A stretch of DNA of 64,000 bases, taken from contig NZ_JAATVV010000003.1 in the NCBI RefSeq assembly GCF_013184775.1, positions 62,001 to 126,000 of the forward strand, written 5' to 3'. This stretch comes from Martelella sp. HB161492 (GTDB lineage: Bacteria > Pseudomonadota > Alphaproteobacteria > Rhizobiales > Rhizobiaceae). Every line of letters begins with the position of its first letter. Positions within the stretch are counted from its first letter, which is position 1. Of the stretch, positions 55,740 to 64,000 are shown piece by piece. A program made the position numbers and the translations under genes. The notes beneath the pieces are model-generated. The model was not told where the DNA came from. It did not search any database and saw only the letters and a program-made list of their open reading frames with translations.

Positions 55740-56336
55740 GTGAGCGAAGACCGCACCTTCGATTTCTACAACAACGAGGCCTCCGTCTATGCGGGGGCCT
55801 CTCGCGTTTCAAACGCGGAACGGCTGCGCGAATTTCTGGAAGCCCTGACACCGGGCGGCCGGATCCTTGAGCTTGGCTGCGGCGCCGGCTTCGACAGTGC
55901 ATTCATGCTGGATGCGGGGTTTGATGTCACCCCAAGCGATGGTTCGCCTGGCATGGTGAAGGAGGCCGAGGCACGGCTCGGCCGGCCGGTGCGGCTGCTG
56001 CCCTTCGACAGGCTGGAGGATGCCAGTTGCTACGATGGCATATGGGCCAATGCCTGTCTGCTTCATGTTCAGCGTGCCCTGTTGCCGGATGTGCTGCGGC
56101 GCATCTTCACCGCTCTTCGTCCGGGCGGGCTGTTCTATGCCAGCTTCAAGACAGGCAAGCCCGAAGGGGTCGATGCCTATGGGCGCTATTACAACTATCC
56201 CGAAAGCGCCGATCTTCTGAGGCAATACCAGACGGCGGGTTTTTGTGACATCCGCGTCGAAGCGCGGGGCGGCGGCGGTTATGGCGGTGAAAAGGTCGAC
56301 TGGCTGCAGATTTTTGCGACACGTCCGTCTGTCTGA
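55740..56336 (+). CDS. Class I SAM-dependent methyltransferase
   Basis: 198 aa starting at GTG 55740, directly after dut. SAM motif I ILELGCGAGFDSAFML (about residues 41-56), motif II region YDGIWANACLLHV and LRPGGLFYASFKTG. It is similar to small UbiE/Tam-like methyltransferases; the substrate is unknown. Probably co-transcribed with dut. Confidence 0.9.
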   Translation: MSEDRTFDFYNNEASVYAGASRVSNAERLREFLEALTPGGRILELGCGAGFDSAFMLDAGFDVTPSDGSPGMVKEAEARLGRPVRLLPFDRLEDASCYDGIWANACLLHVQRALLPDVLRRIFTALRPGGLFYASFKTGKPEGVDAYGRYYNYPESADLLRQYQTAGFCDIRVEARGGGGYGGEKVDWLQIFATRPSV

Positions 56337-56440
56337 AACGGTTCAGTCTCTCGCGCCGTGCTGGCCGGATCATGCGTCCGGGCATGATTCCGTCCCCCTT
56401 GTCTTTGTAGTAGTGTGACCTGTCTGCGGGAGGTGCGGTC

Positions 56441-57712
56441 ATGGATATGGTCGAGATATTCGAGCGGCTCGGATTGGCACTGGCGATTGGTGCTCTGGTC
56501 GGCATGGAACGCGGCTGGCAGGAGCGTGAGCTGCCGGCTGGTGGGCGGGCAGCGGGCATCCGCACCTTCGCATTATCCGGATTTCTCGGCGGTGTTGCCG
56601 GCTATCTTCAGGGCATTGCCGGTCCGGTTCTGCCGGCCATGCTGCTGGCGGGCTTTGTTCTGGCCTTCGTCGTCTTTTCCTATCGGGCCGCCACGCCCCG
56701 CAATGATTTCAGCGTCACCGGGGTTGTGGCGGCGCTGATCGTCTTTGCGCTTGGTGTGGTGTCGGTGACCGGCGATATGCGCATCGCCGCAGCCGGGGCG
56801 GTGGTCACCACGGGCTTCCTGGCGGCGCGGCACAGCCTGCATGGCTTTCTGCGCGCCCTGACCTGGACCGAATTGCGCTCGGCGCTGGTCCTGCTCGCCA
56901 TGACCTTCGTTGCACTTCCGCTTCTGCCTGATCACCCGGTGGACCCCTGGGGCGCCTTCAATCCCTTCACCGTCTGGCTGATGACGGTGATGATTGCGGC
57001 GCTGTCCTATGCGGGCTACGTGGCAATGCGGGTCGGCGGGCCGGATCGCGGGATTCTCTTTGCCGGTGCCGCAGGAGGCGTCGTCTCGTCAACGGCGACG
57101 ACGCTTTCCTTCGCCCGGATTTCCGTGAGTGAGACCGGTCTGTCGCGCCAGCTGGCGGGCGCTGCGGCGCTTGCCGGCGGGCTGTCGCTGGTGCGCTGCT
57201 TCATTATTTCGGTCGCTGTTGCCCCTGTTCTGGCGCTGCCGCTTGCGGCAGGCCTTGCGCCCGGGCTCGTCATCTTCGTCGGTGCCGGGCTCGTGCTCAA
57301 CGCCCGAAAGGCGGCGGCGGGCGGCGGCGGGCATGAGCTCGAGCTCAAAAACCCGTTCGAGCTGGGCACGGTGCTGCGCTTTGGTGCCCTGCTTGGCGCC
57401 ATCGGTTTCATCTCCAAGCTTCTGGTGCAGTTTCTTGGTCCGTCGAGCATCATCATCATCGCGCTCGTTTCGGGCATTCCCGATCTGGATGCGATCACGC
57501 TTTCAACCGCGCATCTGGCCGGCAATTCTGTTCCGATCGAAACGGCTTCGCTGGCGATCCTGCTGGCGGTGACCTCCAATCTCGTCACCAAGATGGTGCT
57601 TGCCATTTCAAGCGGCACGTCGACCTATGGCCGCCTGCTCGGCGTGCTGACGATTGCGGTGATCGTGGCCGGCGGCATCGGCATTGCCGTTGCGCTCAAG
57701 ATTTTGTTCTGA
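56441..57712 (+). CDS. MgtC/SapB-DUF4010 family membrane protein
   Basis: 423 aa, about 12 TM helices. The N-terminal part carries the MgtC motif (RLGLALAIGALVGMERGWQE, GIRTFALSGFLGG); the C-terminal DUF4010 half contains GAAGGVVSSTATTLSFAR and PDLDAITLSTAHLAGNSV. Members are inner-membrane proteins of unclear function, sometimes tied to Mg2+ homeostasis. No operon partners are evident. Confidence 0.9.
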   Translation: MDMVEIFERLGLALAIGALVGMERGWQERELPAGGRAAGIRTFALSGFLGGVAGYLQGIAGPVLPAMLLAGFVLAFVVFSYRAATPRNDFSVTGVVAALIVFALGVVSVTGDMRIAAAGAVVTTGFLAARHSLHGFLRALTWTELRSALVLLAMTFVALPLLPDHPVDPWGAFNPFTVWLMTVMIAALSYAGYVAMRVGGPDRGILFAGAAGGVVSSTATTLSFARISVSETGLSRQLAGAAALAGGLSLVRCFIISVAVAPVLALPLAAGLAPGLVIFVGAGLVLNARKAAAGGGGHELELKNPFELGTVLRFGALLGAIGFISKLLVQFLGPSSIIIIALVSGIPDLDAITLSTAHLAGNSVPIETASLAILLAVTSNLVTKMVLAISSGTSTYGRLLGVLTIAVIVAGGIGIAVALKILF

Positions 57713-57718
57713 GTGCAA

Positions 57719-58177
57719 TCACAGCGGCGGAAGCCGCCGTCTGACCGGACTGGACTTGATGATCGAGGTGCTGGTTGCCGCCTTTTCGATCAGCGGATCG
57801 AGCATGTCGTCCAGTTCCTGCATCGAGCGGAACACGAGCCTGATGAAGAAGCAGTCGTCGCCCGTCACCTTGTCGCATTCGATCACCAGCGGCATGGCTT
57901 CGATCAGGCTCTGGACGATATGCAGCATTCCGGGAAGCGGCTTCACCCGTACAAAGGCTTCCATCGGATAACCGACGGCCCTGAGATCGATCTCTGCGGC
58001 ATAACCACTGACGATGCCACGCTCTTCCAGTCGGCGTATCCGGTCGGCAGCGCTGGGCGAGGAAAGGCCGGCAAGCGCCGCGAGCTCCTTCAGCGACAGC
58101 CGCGCATTGCCGGCTAGGGCTGCCAGCAATGTGCGGTCGGTATCGTCGAGCGCCGATATCTGATTAGGGACATTCAT
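57719..58177 (-). CDS. Lrp/AsnC-family transcriptional regulator
   Basis: 152 aa. N-terminal AsnC-type winged helix (LDDTDRTLLAALAGNARLSL, with SSPSAADRIRRLEERGIVSG as recognition helix), then a RAM-like ligand-binding domain (DKVTGDDCFFIRLVFRSMQE). It is divergent from an EamA transporter, a common arrangement in which the regulator controls an amino-acid or metabolite exporter. Confidence 0.93.
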   Translation of the reverse strand: MNVPNQISALDDTDRTLLAALAGNARLSLKELAALAGLSSPSAADRIRRLEERGIVSGYAAEIDLRAVGYPMEAFVRVKPLPGMLHIVQSLIEAMPLVIECDKVTGDDCFFIRLVFRSMQELDDMLDPLIEKAATSTSIIKSSPVRRRLPPL

Positions 58178-58286
58178 GCATTTTCCTAAATATGAAATGT
58201 TAAGTCGGCTTCTAGCCTTAGAAATATTATATAAAATGCGATAATAGTCAAATAATCTGAGGGTTCATGTTTCATGGAGAATATAT
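58178..58286. promoter_or_regulatory. Divergent AT-rich promoter region, Lrp-type gene / EamA transporter
   Basis: A 109-bp AT-rich region between the divergent pair. Short imperfect dyads such as CATATTTAGGAAAATGCATG (minus strand, next to the regulator start) are possible Lrp sites. GGAGA before ATG 58287 is the EamA ribosome site. Confidence 0.4.
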
Positions 58287-59204
58287 ATGAGCCCGTCAGA
58301 ACGAACCGGTGCCATAGAGATGTTCGTGGCCATGGCGACCGCCGGAACCGTTGGCCTTTTCGTCGTATTTGCACATCTGCCCGTTGTCAGTATCGTCTTC
58401 TGGCGCTGCATTCTGGGTGGCACGGTCCTGCTGGGCGTCTGCGCGCAACGGGGTTATCTCACCATGGCCGGCCTTGACCGGCGGCGGATCGTTTTCATGG
58501 TACTAGGCGGACTTGCCATTCTTGGAAACTGGCTGTTTCTCTTCGCCGCTTATGCCCGGGCGCCGATTTCGGTGACGGCGACGGTTTACAACACCCAGCC
58601 CTTCATGATGGTCATTCTCGGCGCACTGTTTCTCGGTGAGCGGCTGACGGCAAGCCGCATCATCTGGCTTACGGCCGGTTTTGCCGGCGTGGTGGCGATT
58701 ACCGGCGGTCCTTTCACAGGGGCACCGGTCTCGCAGACCTATCTTACCGGTGTCGCTTTTGCCTTCATCTCCGCCTTCTTCTATGCCCTTTCGGCCATCT
58801 TCACCAAGTCTCTGAAGGGGGTGGCGCCACATCTCATCGCGCTGGTGCATATGGGGCTGTCGGCGCTGCTTCTGCTCCCCTTCGTCAGCTTTGCTGTCTG
58901 GCCGCAATCGGCCTTGTCCTGGTGGTCGGTTGCCGCTCTCGGTATTGTCCATACCGGTATCGTCTATGTGCTGCTCTATGCCGGGTTTCAGAAGCTGCCG
59001 ACCGTCATCAGTGGCGCATTGTCCTTCATCTATCCGGTGGTGGCGATCACCGCGGATGGCCTGGTTTTCGGCCATGTCTTCAACGGCGTGCAGATGCTTG
59101 GCGCTGCCCTGATTTTCGTCAGTGCCGCTGCCACGACATTTGGCTGGCAGCTCCCGCGCATCCGCCGTCACTGGCGCAGCGATCATATGGCCGAAACGGA
59201 ATGA
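58287..59204 (+). CDS. DMT superfamily transporter, EamA type
   Basis: 305 aa with ten TM helices in two EamA repeats (VFWRCILGGTVLL in the first, FAFISAFFYALSAIFTKSL in the second). Residues near the ends of both repeats (TVYNTQPFMMVILGALFLGE, GALSFIYPVVAITADGLVFG) are typical of drug/metabolite exporters. The Lrp-type gene divergent from it suggests export of an amino acid or related metabolite. Confidence 0.92.
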   Translation: MSPSERTGAIEMFVAMATAGTVGLFVVFAHLPVVSIVFWRCILGGTVLLGVCAQRGYLTMAGLDRRRIVFMVLGGLAILGNWLFLFAAYARAPISVTATVYNTQPFMMVILGALFLGERLTASRIIWLTAGFAGVVAITGGPFTGAPVSQTYLTGVAFAFISAFFYALSAIFTKSLKGVAPHLIALVHMGLSALLLLPFVSFAVWPQSALSWWSVAALGIVHTGIVYVLLYAGFQKLPTVISGALSFIYPVVAITADGLVFGHVFNGVQMLGAALIFVSAAATTFGWQLPRIRRHWRSDHMAETE

Positions 59205-59382
59205 CAATCGTCAATTTCAGCCCGGCATCAGTGCTCTGGACTAATTTATGAAATGGTTTTGCGCATTGGTGCTGTAAATGAGTACAGAATTCCAATGACT
59301 TTACCCGCCCGTCTGTTTCATGCCTCGAATTGTCGGCCTGCCGATCCTAACTAAGATGCAGGTTCACTAGGGAGCATCATCC

Positions 59383-60351
59383 ATGGAACAGAACGGCAAG
59401 CCCGGTCGCGGGAAAATCTATTCCTCAATCCTTGAAACGATTGGCGATACGCCGCTGGTCCGGCTCGACAAGCTGGCCAAAGAGAAGGGCGTGAAGGCCA
59501 ATCTTCTGGCCAAGCTCGAATTCTTCAACCCGATTGCATCGGTCAAGGACCGTATTGGCCTTGCCATGATCGAGGCCCTTGAAGCTGAAGGCAAGATTGT
59601 CCCTGGCAAGACGGTTCTGGTTGAGCCGACGTCGGGCAATACCGGCATTGCGCTTGCCTTTGCCGCTGCCGCCAAGGGCTACCGGCTGATCCTGACCATG
59701 CCGGAATCGATGTCGATCGAGCGGCGCAAGATGGTCGCCCTGCTTGGTGCTGAACTGGTTCTGACCGAGCCTGCCAAGGGCATGAAGGGCGCGATTGCTA
59801 AGGCCGAGGAACTGGTAGCCGACCTGCCGGATGCGATCATTCCGCAGCAGTTTGAAAACCCGGCCAATCCGGCGGTCCATCGCAAGACGACGGCGGAAGA
59901 GATCTGGAACGATACCGACGGCGCGGTTGACATTTTCGTTGCCGGCATCGGCACGGGCGGCACTATAACCGGTGTTGGTCAGGTGCTGAAAGAGAAGAAA
60001 CCCTCGGTCCGGGTCGTCGCTGTCGAGCCGACGGCATCTCCGGTTCTGTCAGGTGGCGCACCGTCGCCGCACAAGATCCAGGGCATCGGCGCCGGTTTCG
60101 TGCCGGGCGTGCTGGACACCAAGGTCTATGACGAGATCATTACGGTTTCCAACGAAGATGCCTTCGACAATGCTCGCAATGTCGCCCGCATCGAGGGCGT
60201 TCCGGTCGGCATTTCCTCCGGTGCGGCGCTGACGGCTGCCATCGAGCTTGGCAAGCGCCCGGAAAACGAAGGCAAGAACATCGTCATCATCATTCCGTCC
60301 TTTGCCGAACGCTATCTTTCGACGGCGTTGTTCGACGGTCTGGGTGCGTGA
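59383..60351 (+). CDS. cysK: Cysteine synthase A (O-acetylserine sulfhydrylase)
   Basis: 322 aa, PLP enzyme making cysteine from O-acetylserine and sulfide. The PLP lysine is in [17 protein letters not shown], the substrate loop in [12 protein letters not shown], and the phosphate loop in [21 protein letters not shown] lies 12 nt before the ATG. Monocistronic; its terminator region carries copy 3 of the interspersed repeat. Confidence 0.96.
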   Translation: MEQNGKPGRGKIYSSILETIGDTPLVRLDKLAKEKGVKANLLAKLEFFNPIASVKDRIGLAMIEALEAEGKIVPGKTVLVEPTSGNTGIALAFAAAAKGYRLILTMPESMSIERRKMVALLGAELVLTEPAKGMKGAIAKAEELVADLPDAIIPQQFENPANPAVHRKTTAEEIWNDTDGAVDIFVAGIGTGGTITGVGQVLKEKKPSVRVVAVEPTASPVLSGGAPSPHKIQGIGAGFVPGVLDTKVYDEIITVSNEDAFDNARNVARIEGVPVGISSGAALTAAIELGKRPENEGKNIVIIIPSFAERYLSTALFDGLGA

Positions 60352-60376
60352 CGCAGCCCTTGCTGCTGACGGAATC

Positions 60377-60626
60377 GACGGGTCGCCCGAGGCGGCCCGT
60401 CAGATTGCTGACACAGTCATTCAGATTGCCTGTTTGAGGTGAGGCCCCCTCCGTCGTCATCCCCGTGCCCGTCACGGGGATCTAGGCGCATAAGGGCATT
60501 GGATTATAACAGTCTTTCGCCGTGCAGACGCATAGCAGCTGGATATCTGTGCCAGGCACAGATATGACGCCAGTGGCGATTGGAACGTTTTCGCAACAGT
60601 CTGACGGGTCGCCTGGGGTGGCCCGT
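60377..60626 (+). repeat. Interspersed repeat, copy 3, with duplicated hairpin flanks
   Basis: The core 60401-60602 aligns with copy 2 (inverted) and copy 1: AGTCATTCAGATTGCCTGTT, CCTCCGTCGTCATCCC, GTCACGGGGATC, GGGCATTGGA, TTTCGCCGTGCAGACGCA, GGATATCTGTGCCAGGCACA and CAACAGTCTG occur in order. It is flanked by a directly repeated 24-bp hairpin (60377-60400 and 60603-60626, 21 of 24 bases equal). It fills the gap between cysK and the response-regulator gene. Confidence 0.8.
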
Positions 60627-60630
60627 TTTC
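60603..60630 (+). terminator. cysK terminator
   Basis: Hairpin arms CGGGTCGCC / GGTGGCCCG followed by TTTT on the plus strand, just before the convergent response-regulator gene ends. Confidence 0.6.
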
Positions 60631-60631
60631 G

Positions 60632-61558
60632 TTACAGGTCATGCAGGACATAGGCGGCCTTGACGGCGGCGGAGGCGCGGTTTTCGACGCCGAGCTTTAC
60701 ATAGATCTGTTCCAGATGCTTGTTCACGGTGCGGGCTGAAAGGCCGAGGATATCGGCAATATCGCGATTGGCCTTGCCTTTGGCGATCCACAGCAGCACT
60801 TCGGATTCCCGCACCGTCAGCGGGAAATTCTGCCTGAGCACCTCGTCATCGGCAACGGGATTGGCCGCTGAGACACGGAACAGGAGTTCGTCAGGGCTGA
60901 TCCGTTCAAGAAGTGCCAGCTGAAACAGTCTCTTGCCATGCCGTGCGACGGGCAGAAGCGGTGCGGCGGCACCTGCCGCAGCCTCGTGGCGACGGGCTTT
61001 CAGGATGGCCCCGACCTCGGATGTGAGCCAGACAACGTCGAGATCGCCGCCGGTCGCGTCATGGATAAGCCGGCTTGCCTGCGGCGTCAGCCAGAGCGGG
61101 CGACCCTCGCCATTGGTCGCCATCAGGTGGCGGCCCGCCGCGTCGAGGGCGATGCGCGCACTCTGGGTTGAGCGGGCATTGGAAAGATGGACGCGGATGC
61201 GGGCGCGCAATTCGTCGATATTGATCGGCTTGGTCAGATAATCGACGCCACCTGATTCCAGCGCGTGGACGATATGCTCCGTCTCCGACAGCCCTGTCAT
61301 GAAAATCACCGGGATCGCATGGGCAGGCCCGGCTTTCAGCTGCCGGCAGGTCTCGAAACCGTCCATCTTCGGCATCACCGCATCCATCAGCACGACGTCG
61401 GGCGAGACCTTCTCGACAATGGAAAGCGCGCTCGCGCCGGAGGTGGCGATCAGCACCGAATAGCCGCTTTCCTCCAGCGCTTCCGTCAGGAAGGAAAGCG
61501 TCTCGGGACTGTCGTCCACGAGCAATACAATGTCACGGGCTCTTACGGCCTCAGCCAT
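60632..61558 (-). CDS. Response regulator with REC and LuxR-type HTH domains
   Basis: 308 aa. N-terminal receiver (VLLVDDSPETLSFL, phospho-Asp about 59 in VVLMDAVMPKMDG, Lys in DYLTKPINIDEL), a middle region of about 120 aa with no assigned domain, and a C-terminal LuxR HTH (LTVRESEVLLWIAKGKANRD, TVNKHLEQIYVKLGV). It should activate transcription when phosphorylated by the hybrid kinase encoded just upstream, whose 3' end it overlaps by 8 bp. Confidence 0.94.
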   Translation of the reverse strand: MAEAVRARDIVLLVDDSPETLSFLTEALEESGYSVLIATSGASALSIVEKVSPDVVLMDAVMPKMDGFETCRQLKAGPAHAIPVIFMTGLSETEHIVHALESGGVDYLTKPINIDELRARIRVHLSNARSTQSARIALDAAGRHLMATNGEGRPLWLTPQASRLIHDATGGDLDVVWLTSEVGAILKARRHEAAAGAAAPLLPVARHGKRLFQLALLERISPDELLFRVSAANPVADDEVLRQNFPLTVRESEVLLWIAKGKANRDIADILGLSARTVNKHLEQIYVKLGVENRASAAVKAAYVLHDL

Positions 61559-64000
61559 GATCGCGCTCCACCCCCTGTTTTGCGTCTTTCACTGTATCCA
61601 GATGTTGCTTCAGGAATTTTCGGTATCCGTCAAGGTCGAAGACATCGACATAGTCTCTGGCCCTGGCGCTGAAAGCTCCCAGCGCCGGGTCTGCGGTCTC
61701 GAGCGCGGCGAGGTGGTCGCGAATGCCGCGGACATAACCGATCTCGCCAAGCTCGATCAGCGCCTTCAGGATCTGCGGGTCCGGAACCGCAACATCCAGT
61801 TCCGTTTCTGCCGTCTTGGGCAAGGGCGTATCGCCGCGGATCCAGTCGAGCCCCAGCTGCGCGGCAAGCACGTCATAAAGCCGCTTCAGGTCCAGAGGTT
61901 TGGACAATGTTGCATTATGGCTGTCATCGCCATGGCCAAGCACGGCGTCGTCACCGATATTGGCTGACAGCATCACGATCGGGCGCATCACGGCGCGTTC
62001 GCGCAAGCCGGTTGCCAGCTGCCAGCCGGTCATGCCGGGCATGCGGATATCGATGAGGAACAGATCGGCCTCGCCTGCTTCCAGCGCCTGAAGACAGGCT
62101 GCACCGCTCGCGACCGTGACGACGCCGAAGCCGAGCGGTTCGAGAATATCACGCATCATGGCGCGATGTTCCTCATTGTCGTCGACCACCATGATGGTGC
62201 GTCGGGCACCGGAATAACCGGAGATCGCCTGTTCGGCGCGGGCGGCATTTTCCGGGCGTTCAAGCGAAGCCAGCATCATCCTGACCGTGAAGGTCGTGCC
62301 TTGGCCCGGCTGGCTCGAGACCATGATCTCGCCACCCAGGGTGTTGACCAGAAGCTGGGTGATGGTCAGTCCGAGCCCGAGGCCAGGCTTGGTCGTGTCG
62401 CTTTCACTGCCCCGTTCGAAAGGTTCGAAAATGCGGACGATATCCGATTCGGCAATGCCGTCGCCGGTATCGGCAACGATGAACGTGGCGACCTGATTGC
62501 GATATTGGGCAGAAAAGCGGATCACGCCGCTATCGGTGAATTTCACCGCATTGGAGAGAAGATTGACCAGGATCTGACGCAGCCGTTTCTCATCGGTTCT
62601 GACGTAAAGGGGCAGGGCGCTGCCTCTGTCATGCTCGAAACTGAGGCCCTTGGCCCGGGCCTGCGGGGCAAACATGTCGATGATCTGATCAAGGAAATCG
62701 GTGAGATTGATTTCGTTGGCATAGACCTGCAGACGGCCGGACTCGATCCGGGAAATGTCGAGCAAGCCGTCAATGAGCCCGGAGAGATAGTCGGCGGAGC
62801 GGCGGATCGACTTGATGGCCGGCTGGCGGGCTTCGGGTATGGCCGGGTCGCGCTCGAGAAGCTGGGCATAGCCGAGCACGGCGTTGAGCGGCGTTCTGAG
62901 TTCATGGCTGAGGCCGACGACATAACGGCTCTTGGCGCGGTTGGCGGCTTCCGCCGTTTCCTTGGCGGCCTGGAGTGCCGCGTCGGTTTTCTCATGCGCG
63001 GCGATTTCTTTCAAAAGCAGCGTAGTCTGGCGCGAGGATTCTTCTTCCGCCACCTTGCGGCTGTCATGGGCGAGCACGAAGAACCAGCTGACAATACCGG
63101 CAATCAGCGCGAAGACGAAGAAAACGATCAGCGTCGCACCATAGATGACATCGGCGGTTTCCGGTGTGGCACGCACCATCTGGATGGCGATCATCGCCAG
63201 GATCGCACCGATGACGGCGACCGAAATGGCAACGGTGATGGCATAGCGCCCGAGACGGCTGGATAACGCCTGCACGGCCCGCACTGGCAGAAACTTGGCC
63301 GCAACAAAGCCGATCTGCGCATTCATCCGGGCTTTCGGTTTGCAGAGGTCATGGCAACGGCTGTCGAGCGAGCAGCACAACGAACAGATCGGTCCGGCAT
63401 AAGCGGGGCACCAGGCCATGTCCTCCGGCTCGAAGGGATGTTCGCAGATCGAGCAGGTGATTGCGCTTTTCGACTGCCAGCCCTTGCGCGGCTTGCGTGC
63501 GAGATAATAGCGCCCGCCCGTGGCAAAGGCCATTGCCGGCGAGATGACGAGGGCGACGCCAAGCGCGATAAAGGGCGCAAAACCGGCGGCAAGCGTGCCG
63601 AAAAGACCGAAATGGGCGAGAAGCGCGATCGCACCTGATGCGGTCATGGTGCCGAGGCCGACCGGATTGATGTCGTAAAGATGGGCGCGTTTGAATTCGA
63701 TCCCCGGCGGCGAAAGCCCAAGCGGCTTGTTGATGAAGAGATCGGCGGCGATGGTCGACAGCCAGGCCATGGCGACAATGGCAAAAACGCTGAAAGCCGA
63801 TTCCAGCAGCCGGTAAATGCCAAGCTGCATCAGCAGCAGCGCAATCGCGACATTGAAGATCAGCCAGACAACACGGCCGGGATGGCTGTGGGTCAGGCGC
63901 GAAAAGAAGTTCGACCAGGCGAGCGATCCCGCATAGGCATTCATCACATTGATCTTCAGCTGCGAGACGACAACAAAAGCGGCCATCAGGAACAGGGCGG
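61551..64000 (-). CDS. Hybrid histidine kinase with NCS1-permease-like N-terminus (5' truncated by window)
   Basis: Over 811 aa visible; the frame is open past base 64000 with codons before the first visible ATG (63986), so the true start lies outside. The N-terminal part (SQLKINVMNAYAGSLAWSNF, then HSHPGRVVWLIFNVAIALLL) has the sequence and helices of the nucleobase/NCS1 transporter family, about five TM helices visible. A Cys cluster follows (CSICEHPFEPEDMAWC, CSLCCSLDSRCHDLC, residues about 178-216), two more TM helices, HisKA with GLSHELRTPLNAVLGYAQL (His about 361), a HATPase (NAVKFTDSG, ADTGDGIAES), and a C-terminal receiver (VVDDNEEHRAMMR, LIDIRMPGMTG). The overlapping LuxR-type regulator is its likely partner. 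Confidence 0.9.
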   Translation of the reverse strand, partial: ALFLMAAFVVVSQLKINVMNAYAGSLAWSNFFSRLTHSHPGRVVWLIFNVAIALLLMQLGIYRLLESAFSVFAIVAMAWLSTIAADLFINKPLGLSPPGIEFKRAHLYDINPVGLGTMTASGAIALLAHFGLFGTLAAGFAPFIALGVALVISPAMAFATGGRYYLARKPRKGWQSKSAITCSICEHPFEPEDMAWCPAYAGPICSLCCSLDSRCHDLCKPKARMNAQIGFVAAKFLPVRAVQALSSRLGRYAITVAISVAVIGAILAMIAIQMVRATPETADVIYGATLIVFFVFALIAGIVSWFFVLAHDSRKVAEEESSRQTTLLLKEIAAHEKTDAALQAAKETAEAANRAKSRYVVGLSHELRTPLNAVLGYAQLLERDPAIPEARQPAIKSIRRSADYLSGLIDGLLDISRIESGRLQVYANEINLTDFLDQIIDMFAPQARAKGLSFEHDRGSALPLYVRTDEKRLRQILVNLLSNAVKFTDSGVIRFSAQYRNQVATFIVADTGDGIAESDIVRIFEPFERGSESDTTKPGLGLGLTITQLLVNTLGGEIMVSSQPGQGTTFTVRMMLASLERPENAARAEQAISGYSGARRTIMVVDDNEEHRAMMRDILEPLGFGVVTVASGAACLQALEAGEADLFLIDIRMPGMTGWQLATGLRERAVMRPIVMLSANIGDDAVLGHGDDSHNATLSKPLDLKRLYDVLAAQLGLDWIRGDTPLPKTAETELDVAVPDPQILKALIELGEIGYVRGIRDHLAALETADPALGAFSARARDYVDVFDLDGYRKFLKQHLDTVKDAKQGVERDHG

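Overview
The window is GC-rich, densely coded chromosomal DNA from an alphaproteobacterium, most likely of the order Hyphomicrobiales (Rhizobiales), close to Rhizobiaceae. The evidence is the dnaA-rpsT and mutM-ubiE-ubiB gene orders, 5-aminolevulinate synthase (the alphaproteobacterial route to haem), an rsmB-tspO-thioesterase-MTA nucleosidase-guaA block, HmrR/CueR- and y4hA-type genes, and intergenic palindromes of the kind common in rhizobia. Genus and species cannot be fixed from the sequence alone. I see no rRNA, tRNA or CRISPR array.

Layout. 1-1.1 kb: 3' part of an M42 peptidase of the NAGGN osmoprotectant system. 1.4-10 kb: a minus-strand operon (family 5 binding protein, DppB-type permease, a fused DppC-DppD permease/ATPase, DppF-type ATPase, GntR/FCD regulator, acetamidase/formamidase), with an M20 N-carbamoyl/allantoate-type amidohydrolase divergent from it; together this looks like uptake and deamidation of a nitrogenous compound. 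10.3-13.3 kb: nucleoside salvage (deoB-add-upp). 13.3-15.9 kb: GNAT, aldo/keto reductase and Gfo/Idh/MocA oxidoreductase. 15.86-16.71 kb: an IS5-family (IS427-type) element with a frameshifted transposase. 16.9-18.9 kb: a minus-strand operon whose first two genes look like the capsid head-spike base and head-spike fibre of the Rhodobacter gene transfer agent. 19-25 kb: xseA, a flavodoxin-fold oxidoreductase, M29 aminopeptidase, ddl, ybaK and a Spx/ArsC-like gene. 25.2-27.8 kb: dnaA, a long non-coding gap and rpsT.

28.3-37.4 kb: a 2-hydroxyacid dehydrogenase, mutM, the ubiquinone pair ubiE-ubiB, and the rsmB-to-guaA block. 38-47 kb: a small secreted protein, a y4hA/ChaA-type Ca2+/H+ antiporter, the TamA-TamB outer-membrane assembly pair and a glycine-zipper lipoprotein. 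47.4-53.6 kb: hemA with a perfect FNR box upstream, a serine hydrolase, dxr, a 3-hydroxyacyl-CoA dehydrogenase, a CueR/HmrR regulator with its operator, and a 3-hydroxyisobutyrate dehydrogenase family protein. 53.6-60.4 kb: prfC, dut, a methyltransferase, an MgtC/DUF4010 membrane protein, an Lrp/EamA divergent pair and cysK. 60.6-64 kb: a LuxR-type response regulator and a large hybrid histidine kinase with an NCS1-permease-like N-terminus, cut by the window end.

The most unusual items are the head-spike operon beside an IS, a roughly 200-bp interspersed repeat present three times and flanked in each copy by matching hairpins, and the permease-like hybrid sensor kinase with a cysteine cluster.
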